Origin: Oncomelania hupensis
Lineage: Eukaryota > Mollusca > Gastropoda > Littorinimorpha > Pomatiopsidae
Direction: 5' to 3'
Length of the DNA stretch: 64,000 nucleotides
Assembly: GCA_036898135.1 (NCBI GenBank)
Contig: CM072513.1
Span: 16,840,509-16,904,508, forward strand
The translations under genes and the position numbers were made by a program. Shown piece by piece: positions 1 through 52,791 of this stretch (the stretch's first letter is position 1; each line of letters opens with the position of its first letter). A model generated the notes under the pieces. It saw only the letters and a list, made by a program, of their open reading frames with translations. It was not told the origin of the DNA and did no database searches.

Positions 1-784
1 AACATGGATATTGTCCTGTTATACTATCTAACATAGTCAAGATCGCCTGTTTAACATGGATACTGTCCTGTTATACTATCTAACATAGTCAAGATCGCCT
101 GTTTAACATGGATACTGTCCTGTTATACTATCTAACATAGTCAAGATCGCCTGTTTAACATGGATACTGTCCTGTTATACTATCTAACATAGTCAAGATC
201 GCCTGTTTAACATGGATACTGTCCTGTTATACTATCTAACATAGTCAAGATCGCCTGTTTAACATGGATACTGTCCTGTTATACTATCTAACATAGTCAA
301 GATCGCCTGTTTAACGTGGATACTGTCCTGTTATACTATCTAACATAGTCAAGATCGCATGTTTAACGTGGATATTGTTCTGTTATACTATCTAACATAG
401 TCAAGATCGCCTGTTTAACATGGATATTGTCGTGTTATACTATCTAACATAGTCAAGATCGCCTGTTTAACATGGATATTGTCGTGTTATACTATCTAAC
501 ATAGTCAAGATCACCTGTTTAACATGGATATTGTCGTGTTATACTATCTAACATAGTCAAGATCGCCTGTTTAACATGGATATTGTTCTGTTATACTATC
601 TAACCTAGTAAAGATCGCATGTTTAACATGGATATTGTTCTGTTATACTATCTAACATAGTCAAGATCGCCTGTTTAACATGGATATTGTTCTGTTATAC
701 TATCTAACAAAGTCAAGATCGCCTGTTTAACATGGATATTGTTCTGTTATACTATCTAACATAGTCAAGATCGCCTGTTTAACA
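1..784. repeat. 52-bp satellite array, block 1
   Basis: About 15 near-identical 52-bp units, each containing TGGATAYTGT, CTGTTATACTATCTAACATA and GTCAAGATCGCCTGTTTAAC. The array enters from the left edge. Each unit contains an inverted pair TGTTA..TAACA and one TTAA. It lies in the intron downstream of the last visible gene exon. Confidence 0.97.
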
Positions 785-976
785 CACACCGACTCAACCA
801 AAGCTTTTAGGTTTTGAAGTTAGTTCAGCCAGGCTAGCTATAAATAGCTTCGCCGGTGCTCTTCTTTCCTTTCCTCTCACTGAAAGGGAGGGTGTAGGCA
901 AGCTATAAATAGCCCGCAGCCAGCAAAATGTGGGAGAACCTAAGAGTGCTGCTCACATAGGCATTGAGCTGGTGTG
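785..976. mobile_element. 192-bp inverted-repeat element (MITE-like) inside a satellite unit
   Basis: Unrelated sequence interrupting one monomer. Ends are imperfect inverted repeats (CACACCGACTCAACC and, reversed, CACACCAGCTCAATG) with inner similarity around CTTTTAGGTT/AACCTAAGAG. It is flanked by AACA on both sides; removing it with one AACA restores the monomer. It has two copies of AGCTATAAATAGC. No coding sequence. Confidence 0.7.
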
Positions 977-3900
977 AACATGGATATTGTCCTGTTATAC
1001 TATCTAACATAGTCAAAATCGCCTGTTTAACATGGATATTGTTCTGTTATACTATCTGACATAGTCAAGATCGCCTGTTTAACATGGATATTGTCCTGTT
1101 ATACTATCTAACATAGTCAAGATCGCCTGTTTAACGTGGATACTGTCCTGTTATACTATCTAACCTAGTAAAGATCGCCTGTTTAACGTGGATACTGTTC
1201 TGTTATACTATCTAACATAGTCAAGATCACCTGTTTAACATGGATATTGTTCTGTTATACTATCTAACATAGTCAAGATCGCCTGTTTAACGTGGATATT
1301 GTCCTGTTATACTATCTAACATAGTCAAGATCGCCTGTTTAACGTGGATACTATCCTGTTATACTATATAAAATAGACAGGATTGCCTGTTTAACGTGGA
1401 TACTATCCTGTTATACTATCTAACATAGTCAAGATCGCCTGTTTAACATGGATACTGTCCTGTTATACTATCTAACATAGTCAAGATCGCCTATTTAACG
1501 TTGATACTGTCCTGTTATACTATCTAACATAGTCAAGATCGCCTGTTTAACGTGGATATTGTTCTGTTATACTATCTAACATAGTCAAGATCGCCTGTTT
1601 AACATGGATATTGTTCTGTTATACTATCTAACATAGTCAAGATTGCCTGTTTAACATGGATACTGTCCTGTTATACTATCTAACATAGTCAAGATCGCCT
1701 GTTTAACATCGATATTGTCCTGTTATACAATCTAACATAGTCAAGATCGCATGTTTAACATGGATATTGTTGTGTTATACTATCTAACATAGTCAAGATC
1801 GCCTGTTTAACATGGATATTGTCCTGTTATACTATCTAACATAGTCAAGATCGCCTGTTTAACATGGATATTGTTCTGTTATACTATCTAACATAGTCAA
1901 GATCGCCTGTTTCTAACATAGTCAAGATCGCCTGTTTAATGTGGATACTGTCCTGTTATACTATCTAACATAGTCAAGATCGCCTGTTTAACGTGAATAC
2001 TGTTCTGTTATACTATCTAACATAGTCAAGATCGCCTGTTTAACATGGATATTGTTCTGTTATACTATCTAACATAGTCAAGATCGCCTGTTTAACGTGG
2101 ATATTGTCCTGTTATACTATTTAACATAGTCAAGATCGCCTGTTTAACGTGGATACTATCCTGTTATATTATCTAACATAGACAAGATCGCCTGTTTAAC
2201 GTGGACACTATCCTGTTATACTATCTAACATAGTCAAGATCGCCTGTTTAACATGGATATTGTCCTGTTATACTATCTAACACAGTCAAGATCGCCTGTT
2301 TAACGTGGATACTATCCTGTTATACTATCCAACATAGTCAAGATCGCCTATTTAACGTGGATACTGTCCTGTTATACTATCTAACATAGTCAAGATCGCC
2401 TGTTTAACATGGATATTGTCCTGTTATACTATCTAACACAGTCAAGATCGCCTGTTTAACGTGGATACTATCCTGTTATACTATCTAACATAGTCAAGAT
2501 CGCCTATTTAACGTGGATACTGTCCTGTTATACTATCTAACATAGTCAAGATCGCCTATTTAACATGGATATTGTCCTGTTATACTATCTAACATAGTCA
2601 AGATCGCCTATTTAACATGGATACTGTCCTGTTATACTATCTAACATAGTCAAGATCACCTATTTAACGTGGATATTCTCCTGTTATACTATCTAACCTA
2701 GTAAAGATCGCCTGTTTAACATGGATACTGTCCTGTTATACTATCTAACATAGAGTCAAGATCGCCTGTTTAACATGGATATTGCTGTTATACTATCTAA
2801 CATAGTCAAGATTGCCTGTTTAACATGGATAATGTCGTGTTATACTATCTAACATAGTCAAGATCGTCTGTTTAACATGGATCTTGTCCTGTTATACTAT
2901 CTAACATAGTCAAGATCGCCTGTTTAACATGGATATTGTTCTGTTATACTATCTAACATAGTCAAGATTACCTGTTTAACATGGATACTGTCGTGTTATA
3001 CTATCTAACATAGTCAAGATCGTCTGTTTAACATGGATCTTGTCCTGTTATACTATCTAACATAGTCAAGATCGCCTGTTTAACATGGATATTGTTCTGT
3101 TATACTATCTAACATAGTCAAGATTGCCTGTTTAACATGGATACTGTCGTGTTATACTATCTAACATAGTCAAGATCGCCTGTTTAACATGGATATTGTT
3201 CTGTTATACTATCTAACATAGTCAAGATCGCCTGTTTAACATGGATATTGTCCTGTTATACTATCTAACATAGTCAAGATCGCCTGTTTAACATAGATAC
3301 TGTCCTGTTATACTATCTAACCTAGTAAAGATCGCCTGTTTAACATGGATACTGTCCTGTTATACTATCTAACATAGTCAAGATCGCCTGTTTAACATGG
3401 ATATTGTCCTGTTATACTATCTAACATAGTCAAGATCGCCTGTTTAACATGGATATTGTTCTGTTATACTATCTAACATAGTCAAGATCGCCTGTTTAAC
3501 GTGGATATTGTCCTGTTATACTATCTAACATAGTCAAGATCGCCTGTTTAACGTGGATACTGTCCTGTTATACTATCTAACATAGTCAAGATCGCCTGTT
3601 TAACATGGATACTGTCCTGTTATACTATCTAACATAGTCAAGATCGCCTGTTTAACATGGATACTGTCCTGTTATACTATCTAACATAGTCAAGATCGCC
3701 TGTATAACATGGATATTGTCCTGTTATACTATCTAACATAGTCAAGATCTTCTGTTTAACATGGATACTGTCCTGTTATACTATCTAACATAGTCAAGAT
3801 CGCCTGTTTAACATGGATACTGTCCTGTTATACTATCTAACATAGTCAAGATCGCCTGTTTAACATGGATACTGTCCTGTTATACTATCTAACATAGTCA

Positions 3901-4227
3901 AGATCGCCTGTTTAACATGGATATTGTTCTGTTATACTATCTGACATAGTCAAGATTGCTTGTTTAACATGGATACTGTCGTGTTATACTATCTAACACA
4001 ATCAAGATCGCCTATTTAACGTGGATATTGTCCTGTTATACTATCTAACCTAGTAAAGATAGCCTGTTTAACGTGGATATTGTCCTGTTATACTATCTAA
4101 CATAGAGTCAAGATCGCCTGTTTAACATGGATACTGTCCTGTTATACTATCTAACATAGAATCAAGATCGCCTGTTTAACGTTATGGCCTGTTATACTAT
4201 CTAACAGAGTCAAGATCGCCTGTTTAA
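977..4227. repeat. 52-bp satellite array, block 2
   Basis: About 62 more units of the same satellite. A few are shortened (near 1910) or carry a 2-bp insertion (CATAGAGTC). The last units before 4224 change to the GTTATGGCCTG form seen in block 3. Confidence 0.97.
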
Positions 4228-4570
4228 CCTTTAGGCTGCGCTGTCAACGTACGTAGCACGGGGTGTTTAACGCCATCGTAATGCGATGTAACCTTACATT
4301 GTACGGGAGATAGTATAAGGGAGGTAAAAGCGTTTATAAAATAAATCCTTGGTCATGATTATGAAACAAGAGTTGTTTCCCTTCAACTGTAAAGTTTTTG
4401 AAAGAAAAATCTTTTGGTTTAGAGGTAATTTTCAAACAAAAAGCACGCGTCGAAGCACTTGTTGCTGGCGAAATTTTCCGCCTCGTTCGTCGCCATCATG
4501 GCACGCAGAACATACACGGCAGAAGAGGTGGCGCAAATGTTTCAGGAAGAAAACTTTGATGATAATAGTA

Positions 4571-5292
4571 CAGAGCTTATTCTAGGATTTTGAAGAAGTG
4601 GGGGCAGGCCCCCCTTCCTTGAAAAAAAGGGGGGGATTAGGCCCCCCTCTGACCAAAACAGTGGGGGGCGTCTTCTCGGCATATATAGGGTGTACACACA
4701 AACAAATATCCATATCTGTTTTCTCCCGTGATGTTCTCGGATAAACTGTGAAACAGTCAAGTGTCGCATTCTCTCCAAACAGTAAGTACACACAAATCGC
4801 AGACAAAATATATCACAAACTGGTATCTGTAACCTTGCTTTCACAACTGTTGCATAAAAGCTCTGCTATTTTAGAAGATCAGTCATGGGAAAACAGTGTG
4901 ACTGTTTTCTCCACAGTTCCTCCACTGAATTCGAAGTCGAAAAGCGTGCGCTTTTTTGAAGCCATTCTGATTCTGATTGTAAACCAGTTCCAACCGGTCA
5001 GGTTCATCGATGCCACACTCAGAAGAAAGGTGATTGGTCAAAAAGAATAGCATCGGCCAATGAAAATTTGAGACAAATCGCATATACAAGAGAGCAACTT
5101 CCGTTTAACTCCAGTTTCCGCTACGCCCTAGCAGACGACAGAAACGTCCAAGTAAAGCCCGCTTCGATCAAGACATGTAGCGGGATATTTCCAATCTCCG
5201 CGGGATCGCGAACGCGCTCATCGAATTTCTTTGCGGGAAAAAAAACTTTTTGTGCGTGATCCCGCGCATCCCGCGCCCTAGAATAAGCTCTG
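4571..5292. mobile_element. 722-bp non-autonomous DNA transposon with 16-bp perfect terminal inverted repeats
   Basis: Ends are CAGAGCTTATTCTAGG and its exact reverse complement. Flanked by ATAGTA at 4565-4570 and 5293-5298. Contains GC-rich foldback stretches (near 4600-4670 and 5200-5275) but no recognisable transposase. Superfamily not assigned; a 6-bp duplication is unusual for hAT. Confidence 0.75.
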
Positions 5293-5334
5293 ATAGTAGG
5301 GATGAAGATTTTGATGCGGGTGATGATGTTTATT

Positions 5335-6118
5335 CAGAGTTGCCAACCCCCAAAAAAGTTTTCAGTAGTAAAAATTCTGATTTTCAGTAGTTTTATGACA
5401 TTTTCAGTAGCCATACGTCCTCGCTTTTTTTTTTAACGAAGACATGCATACACAGTCTGCAACGAAGGTCATGAAGAGTGTTTCCGCACGAATTATTGAG
5501 AGATCCATATCGGGCTTGAAGAAGGTGGCTACCGACTGAACAGAGACTAACTTTTCTGGATCAGGGCAACGACTTTTGTGACGGTTGCCATTCACGTGTC
5601 GCGTCACATCGTGGAAGCCGCCATGTTGAATGCTAAAATCTGCCAAGCACGCTGTACAATACACGCTGAGGTTTGATCTCGATGACGCAGTGATACTCTT
5701 TCCTGTTCTCTTGATTTGCTGTCCTCTTCTTTTTTCTGGGCTTTCATCGCTAGTTTTCTTTCTTTTTGGCATCATGGATTCAAAATACGCCGCACACAAA
5801 CTTTTCTTCTCGCGCTGTAGAACGTGACCCGGAAACGAAAGTGTCACAGAAAGGTCGAGGTTTTGTGCACCGATTGGCCATTTGCAAAACCACTTCACGG
5901 TGATTGGTCGAATTTCCTAACATGCACTGGGAGCGTGAACTGAATGCCCGTGACCTTGAGGTGCTACGGGAGGCACAGGCGCTCAATAAAACTCGTTAAA
6001 ACTGTAATACTATCGTCGAAAATTGACTTTCCGTAGTAAATTTTCGATTTGCGTAGTTCCATAGCCGCGTATTCATTTCCGGAGTAAACTACGGAAATTC
6101 CGTAGTGGTTGGCAACCC
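5335..6118. mobile_element. 784-bp hAT-like element carrying a BED-type finger ORF
   Basis: Ends are CAGAGTTGCCAACC and, on the other side, GGTTGGCAACCC. Flanked by the 8-bp direct repeat TGTTTATT (5327-5334, 6119-6126), the size expected for hAT. Sub-terminal CAGTAG/CGTAGT motifs recur at both ends. Internal coding is limited to the N-terminal finger region. Confidence 0.8.
5404..5898 (-). pseudogene. hAT-type BED zinc-finger protein, N-terminal remnant
   Basis: Minus-strand frame. The likely native start is MMPKRKK at 5775. A basic nuclear-signal-like stretch is followed by a finger YCTACLADF...HVNGNRHKSR (Cx2C...Hx5H) and FFKPDMDLSIIRAETLFMTF. The latter matches the DxxIIRAETLF motif that follows the finger in many animal hAT-derived proteins. 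The dimerisation and DDE regions are missing, so this is a truncated gene. Confidence 0.65.
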
Positions 6119-6616
6119 TGTTTATTTGACGCAGGCTGGAGGGAGGGATTACGATTCGGACGAAGAAGATCGCCGCCTACAATCTTTAGCAGACGACGGT
6201 AGGTGAAAAAAACCTTTGTTATTTTCACTAGATCTATAATAATATTATTTGCCTTTTACAGACTATTTCTGTATTTAACAGGCTTTGATTACAGTCCATT
6301 TTGGTTCTCATAATTTTTTGTAATAAATCTTATTTCTAATTTTGCAATTCTTTGCGTGTGCAGTTGAGTGAGAGTGAATTTGTTTGCTCATGCCCCTAAC
6401 TTTCCATCCCATAATTGTACAAACCAACAATCTTACACTTTTTTGTGTCTGTTCTTTGGAATCTATTCAATTTCCTTTCATTTGATATATACTTTTATAT
6501 ATCTAGGTGTAATAGTTTAGCAACAATGGCATATATAATAAGGCATGTGTGTTTTTAATCGTAAGTCAACATTTTCTTTAGCACAGAGCAGGAAAAAAAT
6601 GTCAGCAGGCTAAGGG

Positions 6617-7352
6617 TTAACGTTATGGCCTGTTATACTATCTAACATAGAGTCAAGATTTTCTGCTTAACGTTATGGCGTGTTATACTATCTAACATAG
6701 CGTCAAGATCCTCTGTTTAACGTTATGGCGTGTTATACTATCTAACATAGAGTCAAGATCCTCTGTTTAACGTTATGGCCTGTTATACTATCTAACATAG
6801 AGTCAAGATCCCCTGTTTAACATTATGGCGTGTTATACTATCTAACATAGAGTCAAGATCCCCTGTTTAACATTATGGCGTGTTATACTATCTAACATAG
6901 AGTCAAGATCCCCTGTTTAACGTTATGGCGTGTTATACTATCTAACATAGAGTCAAGATCCCCTGTTTAACTTTATGGCCTGTTATACTATCTAACATAG
7001 AGTCAAGATTTTCTGCTTAACGTTATGGCGTGTTATACTATCTAACATAGAGTCAAGATCCCCTGTTTAACGTTACGGCCTGTTATACTATCTAACATAG
7101 AGTCAAGATCCCCTGTTTAACGTTATGGCCTGTTATACTATCTAACATAGAGTCAAGATCCCCTGTTTAACGTTATGGCGTGTTATACTAACATAGAGTC
7201 AAGATCCCCTGTTTAACGTTATGGCCTGTTATACTATCTAACATAGAGTCAAGATTTTCTGCTTAACGTTATGGCTTGTTATACTATCTAACATAGAGTC
7301 AAGATCCCCTGTTTAACATGCATACTGGCCTTTTATATTATCTAATATAAAA
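6617..7352. repeat. Satellite array, block 3 (50-bp variant)
   Basis: About 14 units with a 50-bp period: TGGATATTG is replaced by GTTATGGC and CATAGTC by CATAGAGTC. The last unit (7310-7352) is degenerate. Continuous with block 2 apart from the inserted piggyBac-like element. The array ends about 100 nt from the coding exon at 7457. Confidence 0.95.
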
Positions 7353-7456
7353 GTTTGACAACGTGACTTCAGGCCCATTTTCACTACAAAACCCTGCATA
7401 TACATCTACGAGTATCTCACCAATAAATAAACTCTCGGCATGATTTCCTGTCTCAC

Positions 7457-47821
<40,365 letters not shown>

Positions 47822-48192
47822 CTGAAATCACAAGCAATGCATTGGTCTATAGCTCATTTGTCTAGCATCACAGATCGCGTGAACTAAACGTCATATTTAA
47901 TCAATCAATCGATAGCTTAGTAAGTAAGCGATGAAAAGTGCAAATCCATACTCCATCCGATTAGCCAACCAAAACAATGCTTCAATGAACGAACCAATCA
48001 TTGATTTCAGTCGATGAACCAAAAACGTCAATAAGGTTGCGTCAAACAAGTAATGAATATTCAGCATATCTCTTATCTCTCCACTGAGGGAAGACAAAAT
48101 AATGTATTGCACCCAGAGAGGAGGAGAGAGGAACAGAGATGCAGAGACAAAAACTAGACGGTTATGTGCCTTATAATTTTGTATTTTTCATC

Positions 48193-48456
48193 TGATTTCG
48201 GACACTTTATTGTCCCTTTTTATCGGAAAATTCTGGGCCGCCTCCCCTGGTAAAGGCGTAGTCGCAGCCTGTGGCGAGCACAAACCCAACCAATAGTTAT
48301 TTTTGAAATTTTGCTGGTGCAGCAAACCGGAGTACCGGGAGACGCAGCCCGAGTCGAAAGTAATATTTGGAGAAACATAATGCACCATTGGTTTCTAGCC
48401 TGTGGACAAGGCAAGTTAGTCTCGCCTTAGGCCACTCGGCCACAACGCTCGCTCGC
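48193..48456 (-). mobile_element. tRNA-derived SINE, family C
   Basis: Reverse complement begins GCGAGCGTTGTGGCCGAGTG then CTTGCCTTGTCCACAGGC. Body has CCCGGTACTCCGGTTTGCTG and GCGGCCCAGAATTTTCCGAT. The B-box segment is deleted in this copy. Confidence 0.75.
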
Positions 48457-48465
48457 TTATAAATG

Positions 48466-48466
48466 T

Positions 48467-48548
<82 letters not shown>

Positions 48549-48572
48549 TACTATTACTATTATTATTATTAA
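48466..48572. repeat. (ATT)n microsatellite
   Basis: About 35 units, next to the head of the family C SINE. GA-rich and GT-rich tracts follow to 48790. Confidence 0.97.
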
Positions 48573-49147
48573 TTTTATAAATGAGAGAGGGAAGAGAGGG
48601 AAGGAGGGAGAAAGAGACAGACAGAGCCTTTGTATGAAAGAGAGAGGGAGACAGACAGACAGAGACAGAGAAGAATAGAGACAGAAAGATGGAGAGAAAA
48701 AGAGAAAGAAATTGAATGAGAGTTTGTATGTGTGTGCGCGCGTGTTTGCGCACGCACGTGTGTGTGTGTGTGTGTGTGTATGTGTAGGTTGTGGGGGAGT
48801 GCGTGCGCGCAAGCATCTAGATGCATGCCTGTTTATCTGTCTGTCTCTTACAGCCATAAACCACGACAGCGGTGATGTTTGTACTCTAGACCTTTGACGA
48901 GGACACGCAAACAGGCCGTTGTTTAGCTATAGATATAAACCACACAGCTATGGCTGCCAAGGTCGGCGGTGGAGATAACCTTTTTCTCCCCGAACTGTTG
49001 AACCACTAAGTGAATGTGAAAAGCGATTACAACATGCTACACCTTTAGACTGTTATCATCCTCTACATTAAACTCCATTATAATCCAAGGGGAAGGGGTG
49101 GAAGAGGGAGCGGGAGAGAGAAAGAGAGAGGGAAGAGAGAGACAGAG

Positions 49148-49217
<70 letters not shown>
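49148..49217. repeat. (GA)n microsatellite
   Basis: About 35 GA units within a purine-rich stretch 49090-49320. Confidence 0.97.
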
Positions 49218-49218
<1 letters not shown>

Positions 49219-49977
49219 AAGAGCAAGAACGAGATAGAAAGAGATGCAGAAATGCAGACAGGAAGATCAGAGACAGATGACGAGGGTCGTCAGAGAGAGA
49301 GAGAGAGAGTCAGTGAGGACGAGGGTAATGATGAGGACGTTGACGACGACGGCGCAGAGGCTGACGCTGCCCCCTTCTACCTTTTACGTAGCTCTTCAGC
49401 ACGCTAAACTGACCTCTTTACGGTGAACGATTTGGACATCACAACAGTACTTACTATCTTACCGAGAGAACTCAGCTGGCCTCTACAAGGCGAAATGATT
49501 TTGAAACATGCAGCTGCATTTTCTCCTGGCCTAAAACTGCCCATTATCCCGTCAATAATGTTCGTTGTTCCTACTGAATGAACATTCGAGATGTTCCGAC
49601 GCTTGCTATCCCTCGAAACTTACACACAAACGCGCGCGCGATGCTTCGTCAATGGGCATTCGATTGTGTTCCTACACTACTAAACCTTCGCAGCTGATAA
49701 CCTGTTAGTAGCTTGACGCGGCACACAAAAAAAGAGGCTTTGAAGATAAATGAATACCTGTGTATTACTTCCTATTAGGCCAAACGATACTACTTGGGTC
49801 AATGTGAGCATGCGAGCTAGCGTGCAATGAAAGAGTGTACGAGGCGGTAAACCTAAATTGATGAGGTCTAGATATTTATCACTAGTGGTTTTTGTACCCT
49901 GGCAAGCCAGGGTACACAGGTTGCTGTTTAAAAGGTAGACAGAGAGACAACTGTTGTGAGCGAGTTTCCTTTGGACG

Positions 49978-50175
49978 ATGATACCTCCCCATATCCCCCT
50001 TGATACCTCACCATACCCACCCCCTCTGATATCTCCCCGTCTCCCCTCCCCCCCATGATGCCTCACCATACCCCCTTGATACCTCCCGAACCCAATTGAT
50101 ACCTCCCTATACCCCCTTGATACCTTCCGTACCCCCCTTGTAACCTACCTGTACCCTCCTTGATACTTCCCCGTT
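49978..50175. repeat. ~22-bp minisatellite (TGATACCTCCCCATACCCCC), block 1
   Basis: About nine imperfect copies. Similar units resume at 51295-51395, so the intervening 1.1 kb looks inserted. Confidence 0.7.
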
Positions 50176-51294
50176 CATCGTTTCGGAGGTATGGATGAAA
50201 GGAATCGACCTTTTTTTTTTTTTTTTTTTTTTTTTTATCAGTTTATAGTCCCCTCTCTTCCCGATAAGGATTTTCAGAGAGGAGACTCTTGTTGGATTCG
50301 ATCAATAAGCGAAGCTTAACGTCCTATTTCAATATTATGAGTTAAGGACAAGATTTTGACCAGGGGGGGGGGCGAAGCCCCTCCCACTGGTTTTCGCGGC
50401 GAATAAGGGGACGGACCAGGTCCGTCCCCATGTGTGTCTGGAGAGGAGGAGGCACCGGCGAGTGTTCGACCTTGAAGGGGGAGGTGGGTTTAAATGTTTC
50501 CATTAAAAGGGAGAGGTCAAGGGGAAGTAAGTTCCCAGTTAAAATCAGTTCAAATCTTTATTAAATATCAATTTAAAATATTTTTATAGAAAGTTTAAAA
50601 ACCCTTTCAGGACCTTAACAAAATATAATGGTAAAAAGACTTTAAGAAAAAGGTAAAGTGTATAAGAAAAGACAAAAGTTTCCCGGTTTAATAAACACCA
50701 GGATAAGCATGCAACTGAAAAAGTAAAAAGAGAACACTTTGTACACTGGCCATCCAAGATGGGAAAAGGTGAGTTTAGCCCCACCGGAGGGACCAATCAG
50801 GGGAGTGGGTGTCCGCGCCCAAGTGATAGGCCGCCGGCAGCAGACAGGTGGCGGCTGTGAGAGGTTGGGTTTAATTCAACCTCGTCTGGATAAGGTTTCC
50901 AGGGCCAGGCAAGAAGCCGGAGAGAACAGCTATAGCAGGAGACTTTAATAGAGCCTCGCTGTACAATGGTAAGTAACCCGGAGTAGTGTCTCAAAACGGG
51001 TGTCAGAGTAAGGAGGCCGGGCTAGGCCAGGGGAAGTTGGGGGGAAGGGGCCGGCCAGGAGCAGAGCTCACTGGAGCCGGGGGGGAATGCCAGACATCTC
51101 ACAGTGCCCGGGGTCAGAGCAGAGGGGAGTAGGTGGGTTGGGAGGACATCCGGGAGTGAGCTCGACAACGGATGCCTCGGTCATGTAAGAGAGGTGGGCC
51201 GGGCCAGGGCCGGGGTGTGGGGGGGAAGGGGGGCCGACCAGGAGCAAGCTCAACTGTAGTCGGGGGGGAGGCACAGGTCATCTCGCATCGACCA
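50176..51294. other. GC-rich segment between two minisatellite blocks
   Basis: T29 run at 50212, small hairpins (GGGGCGAAGCCCC, GGACGGACCAGGTCCGTCC), and a ~45-bp block GGCCGGCCAGGAGCAGAGCTC..GGGGG repeated at 51048 and 51227. GC content is well above the flanks. No coding frame recognised; origin unknown. Confidence 0.45.
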
Positions 51295-51402
51295 TCACCA
51301 TACCCCCTTATATATACCCGTATCCCCGTTATGCCTATCCATGCCCCTTTAAACCTACCCGTAGCCCCCTTTTACCTACACGTACCACCCCATCCCGATC
51401 CT

Positions 51403-51403
<1 letters not shown>

Positions 51404-51485
<82 letters not shown>

Positions 51486-51589
51486 TTGAATATAGAATAA
51501 TACAAATAGAAATTTAAAAAAAAAAGGTTTTAAAAGAAAATTTGATATAAGATATAATAATAACAATAGTAATAGTAATAGTAATAGTA

Positions 51590-51640
<51 letters not shown>

Positions 51641-51670
51641 TTAATATTAATAATTTATTATTATTAGTGT

Positions 51671-51761
<91 letters not shown>

Positions 51762-51762
51762 T
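51404..51762. repeat. (AAT)n microsatellites
   Basis: Two long AAT tracts (51404-51484, 51545-51762) separated by AT-rich sequence; the second has AGT and TTATTA interruptions. Confidence 0.96.
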
Positions 51763-52174
51763 AAAGGTAAAAAGCCTATATTAAAAAGAAAAATATCCAT
51801 ATTGTAGTGTAAAAAAAAAAATACGGCCCGCGTGAGGTTTGAACTTGGGTCGTCCTGCACGGTAGACGAATGTTTTACTAACTAAGCTACCAAGGCTTCC
51901 TAGAAAGACCATCAATTTTTTGGTCTATATGGGAAAACATGCTGAAACCTCAATTTGATTTTTAATGGAATGAGGCTATTGCAGTTTGTGGACATTTTGT
52001 TTATTTATTTATTTCAGAAACGGTTAAATGTTCGGTAACGAAATGTCGGCTATAACGATTTCGTGGGTTTTGAGCACACAGCAGGCCGATCCGCGGCGCC
52101 CAGCACCTGCCCAGATCTGCGTCCATACCGGACAAACTTTATAGTAGAGGCGAAGAAGGACTTCCGGCTAAGCA

Positions 52175-52334
<160 letters not shown>

Positions 52335-52706
52335 CTATAGATAGAAACTTCAACTTCCCTGTTGGGGCAGTATCGTCATCTGCCATTTCTCCGTCCTGTA
52401 TTACAAAAGTTTACAGACATGGCTCATGTCTACTAACAGTACGTCCCTTTTCTTGTGACGGTGTGTTAGAGAGGTGGAGCGGGCCAAGTCAAACTCAAAC
52501 GATGTACGTAGAAGTGTTCAGCAACCAATACGGACAAAAAAATACAATATCATTTATGTGATGTAGTCCGTGTTTCAATATTTATAATATACATTGATTT
52601 AGAACGCCAACATTTCGGCCAATAAAACTCAAAGTTTGGAGAACGTAATATTTTTCTGTGCGGCAATAACGTTTTCGCATTCGCATGCGTAACCGATGCA
52701 AAGTAT

Positions 52707-52791
<85 letters not shown>

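Larger units (their letters stand above)
4498..6202 (+). pseudogene. piggyBac-like transposase exon 1, split by two insertions
   Basis: Three pieces (4498-4570, 5293-5334, 6119-6202) read in one frame once both inserts and one copy of each target duplication are removed. The protein starts MARRTYTAEEV and continues with an acidic DEDFDAGDD / DYDSDEED region, typical of piggyBac transposase N-termini. A GT donor follows. Downstream exons with the DDD domain are absent. Confidence 0.75.
4228..6616 (+). mobile_element. piggyBac-like element, decayed, inserted in the satellite at TTAA
   Basis: Flanked by TTAA at 4224-4227 and 6617-6620. Ends are inverted repeats: left CCTTTAGGCTGCG, right (reversed) CCCTTAGCCTGCTGAC. 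The satellite unit is restored if the element and one TTAA are removed. A transposase first exon starts with ATG at 4498 (MARRTYTAEEVAQMFQEENF) and runs through an acidic stretch to a GT donor near 6202. It is split by two further transposons (4571-5292, 5335-6118). No catalytic domain remains, so it cannot be autonomous. Confidence 0.85.

Noticed and set aside
1..4227. CRISPR-like array (regular repeat)
   Set aside because: Units are contiguous with no unique spacers; this is a tandem satellite in an animal gene intron.
4542..5259. Several 60-100 codon frames within the 722-bp transposon
   Set aside because: Overlap on both strands and show no domain; the real coding trace there is the split piggyBac exon.
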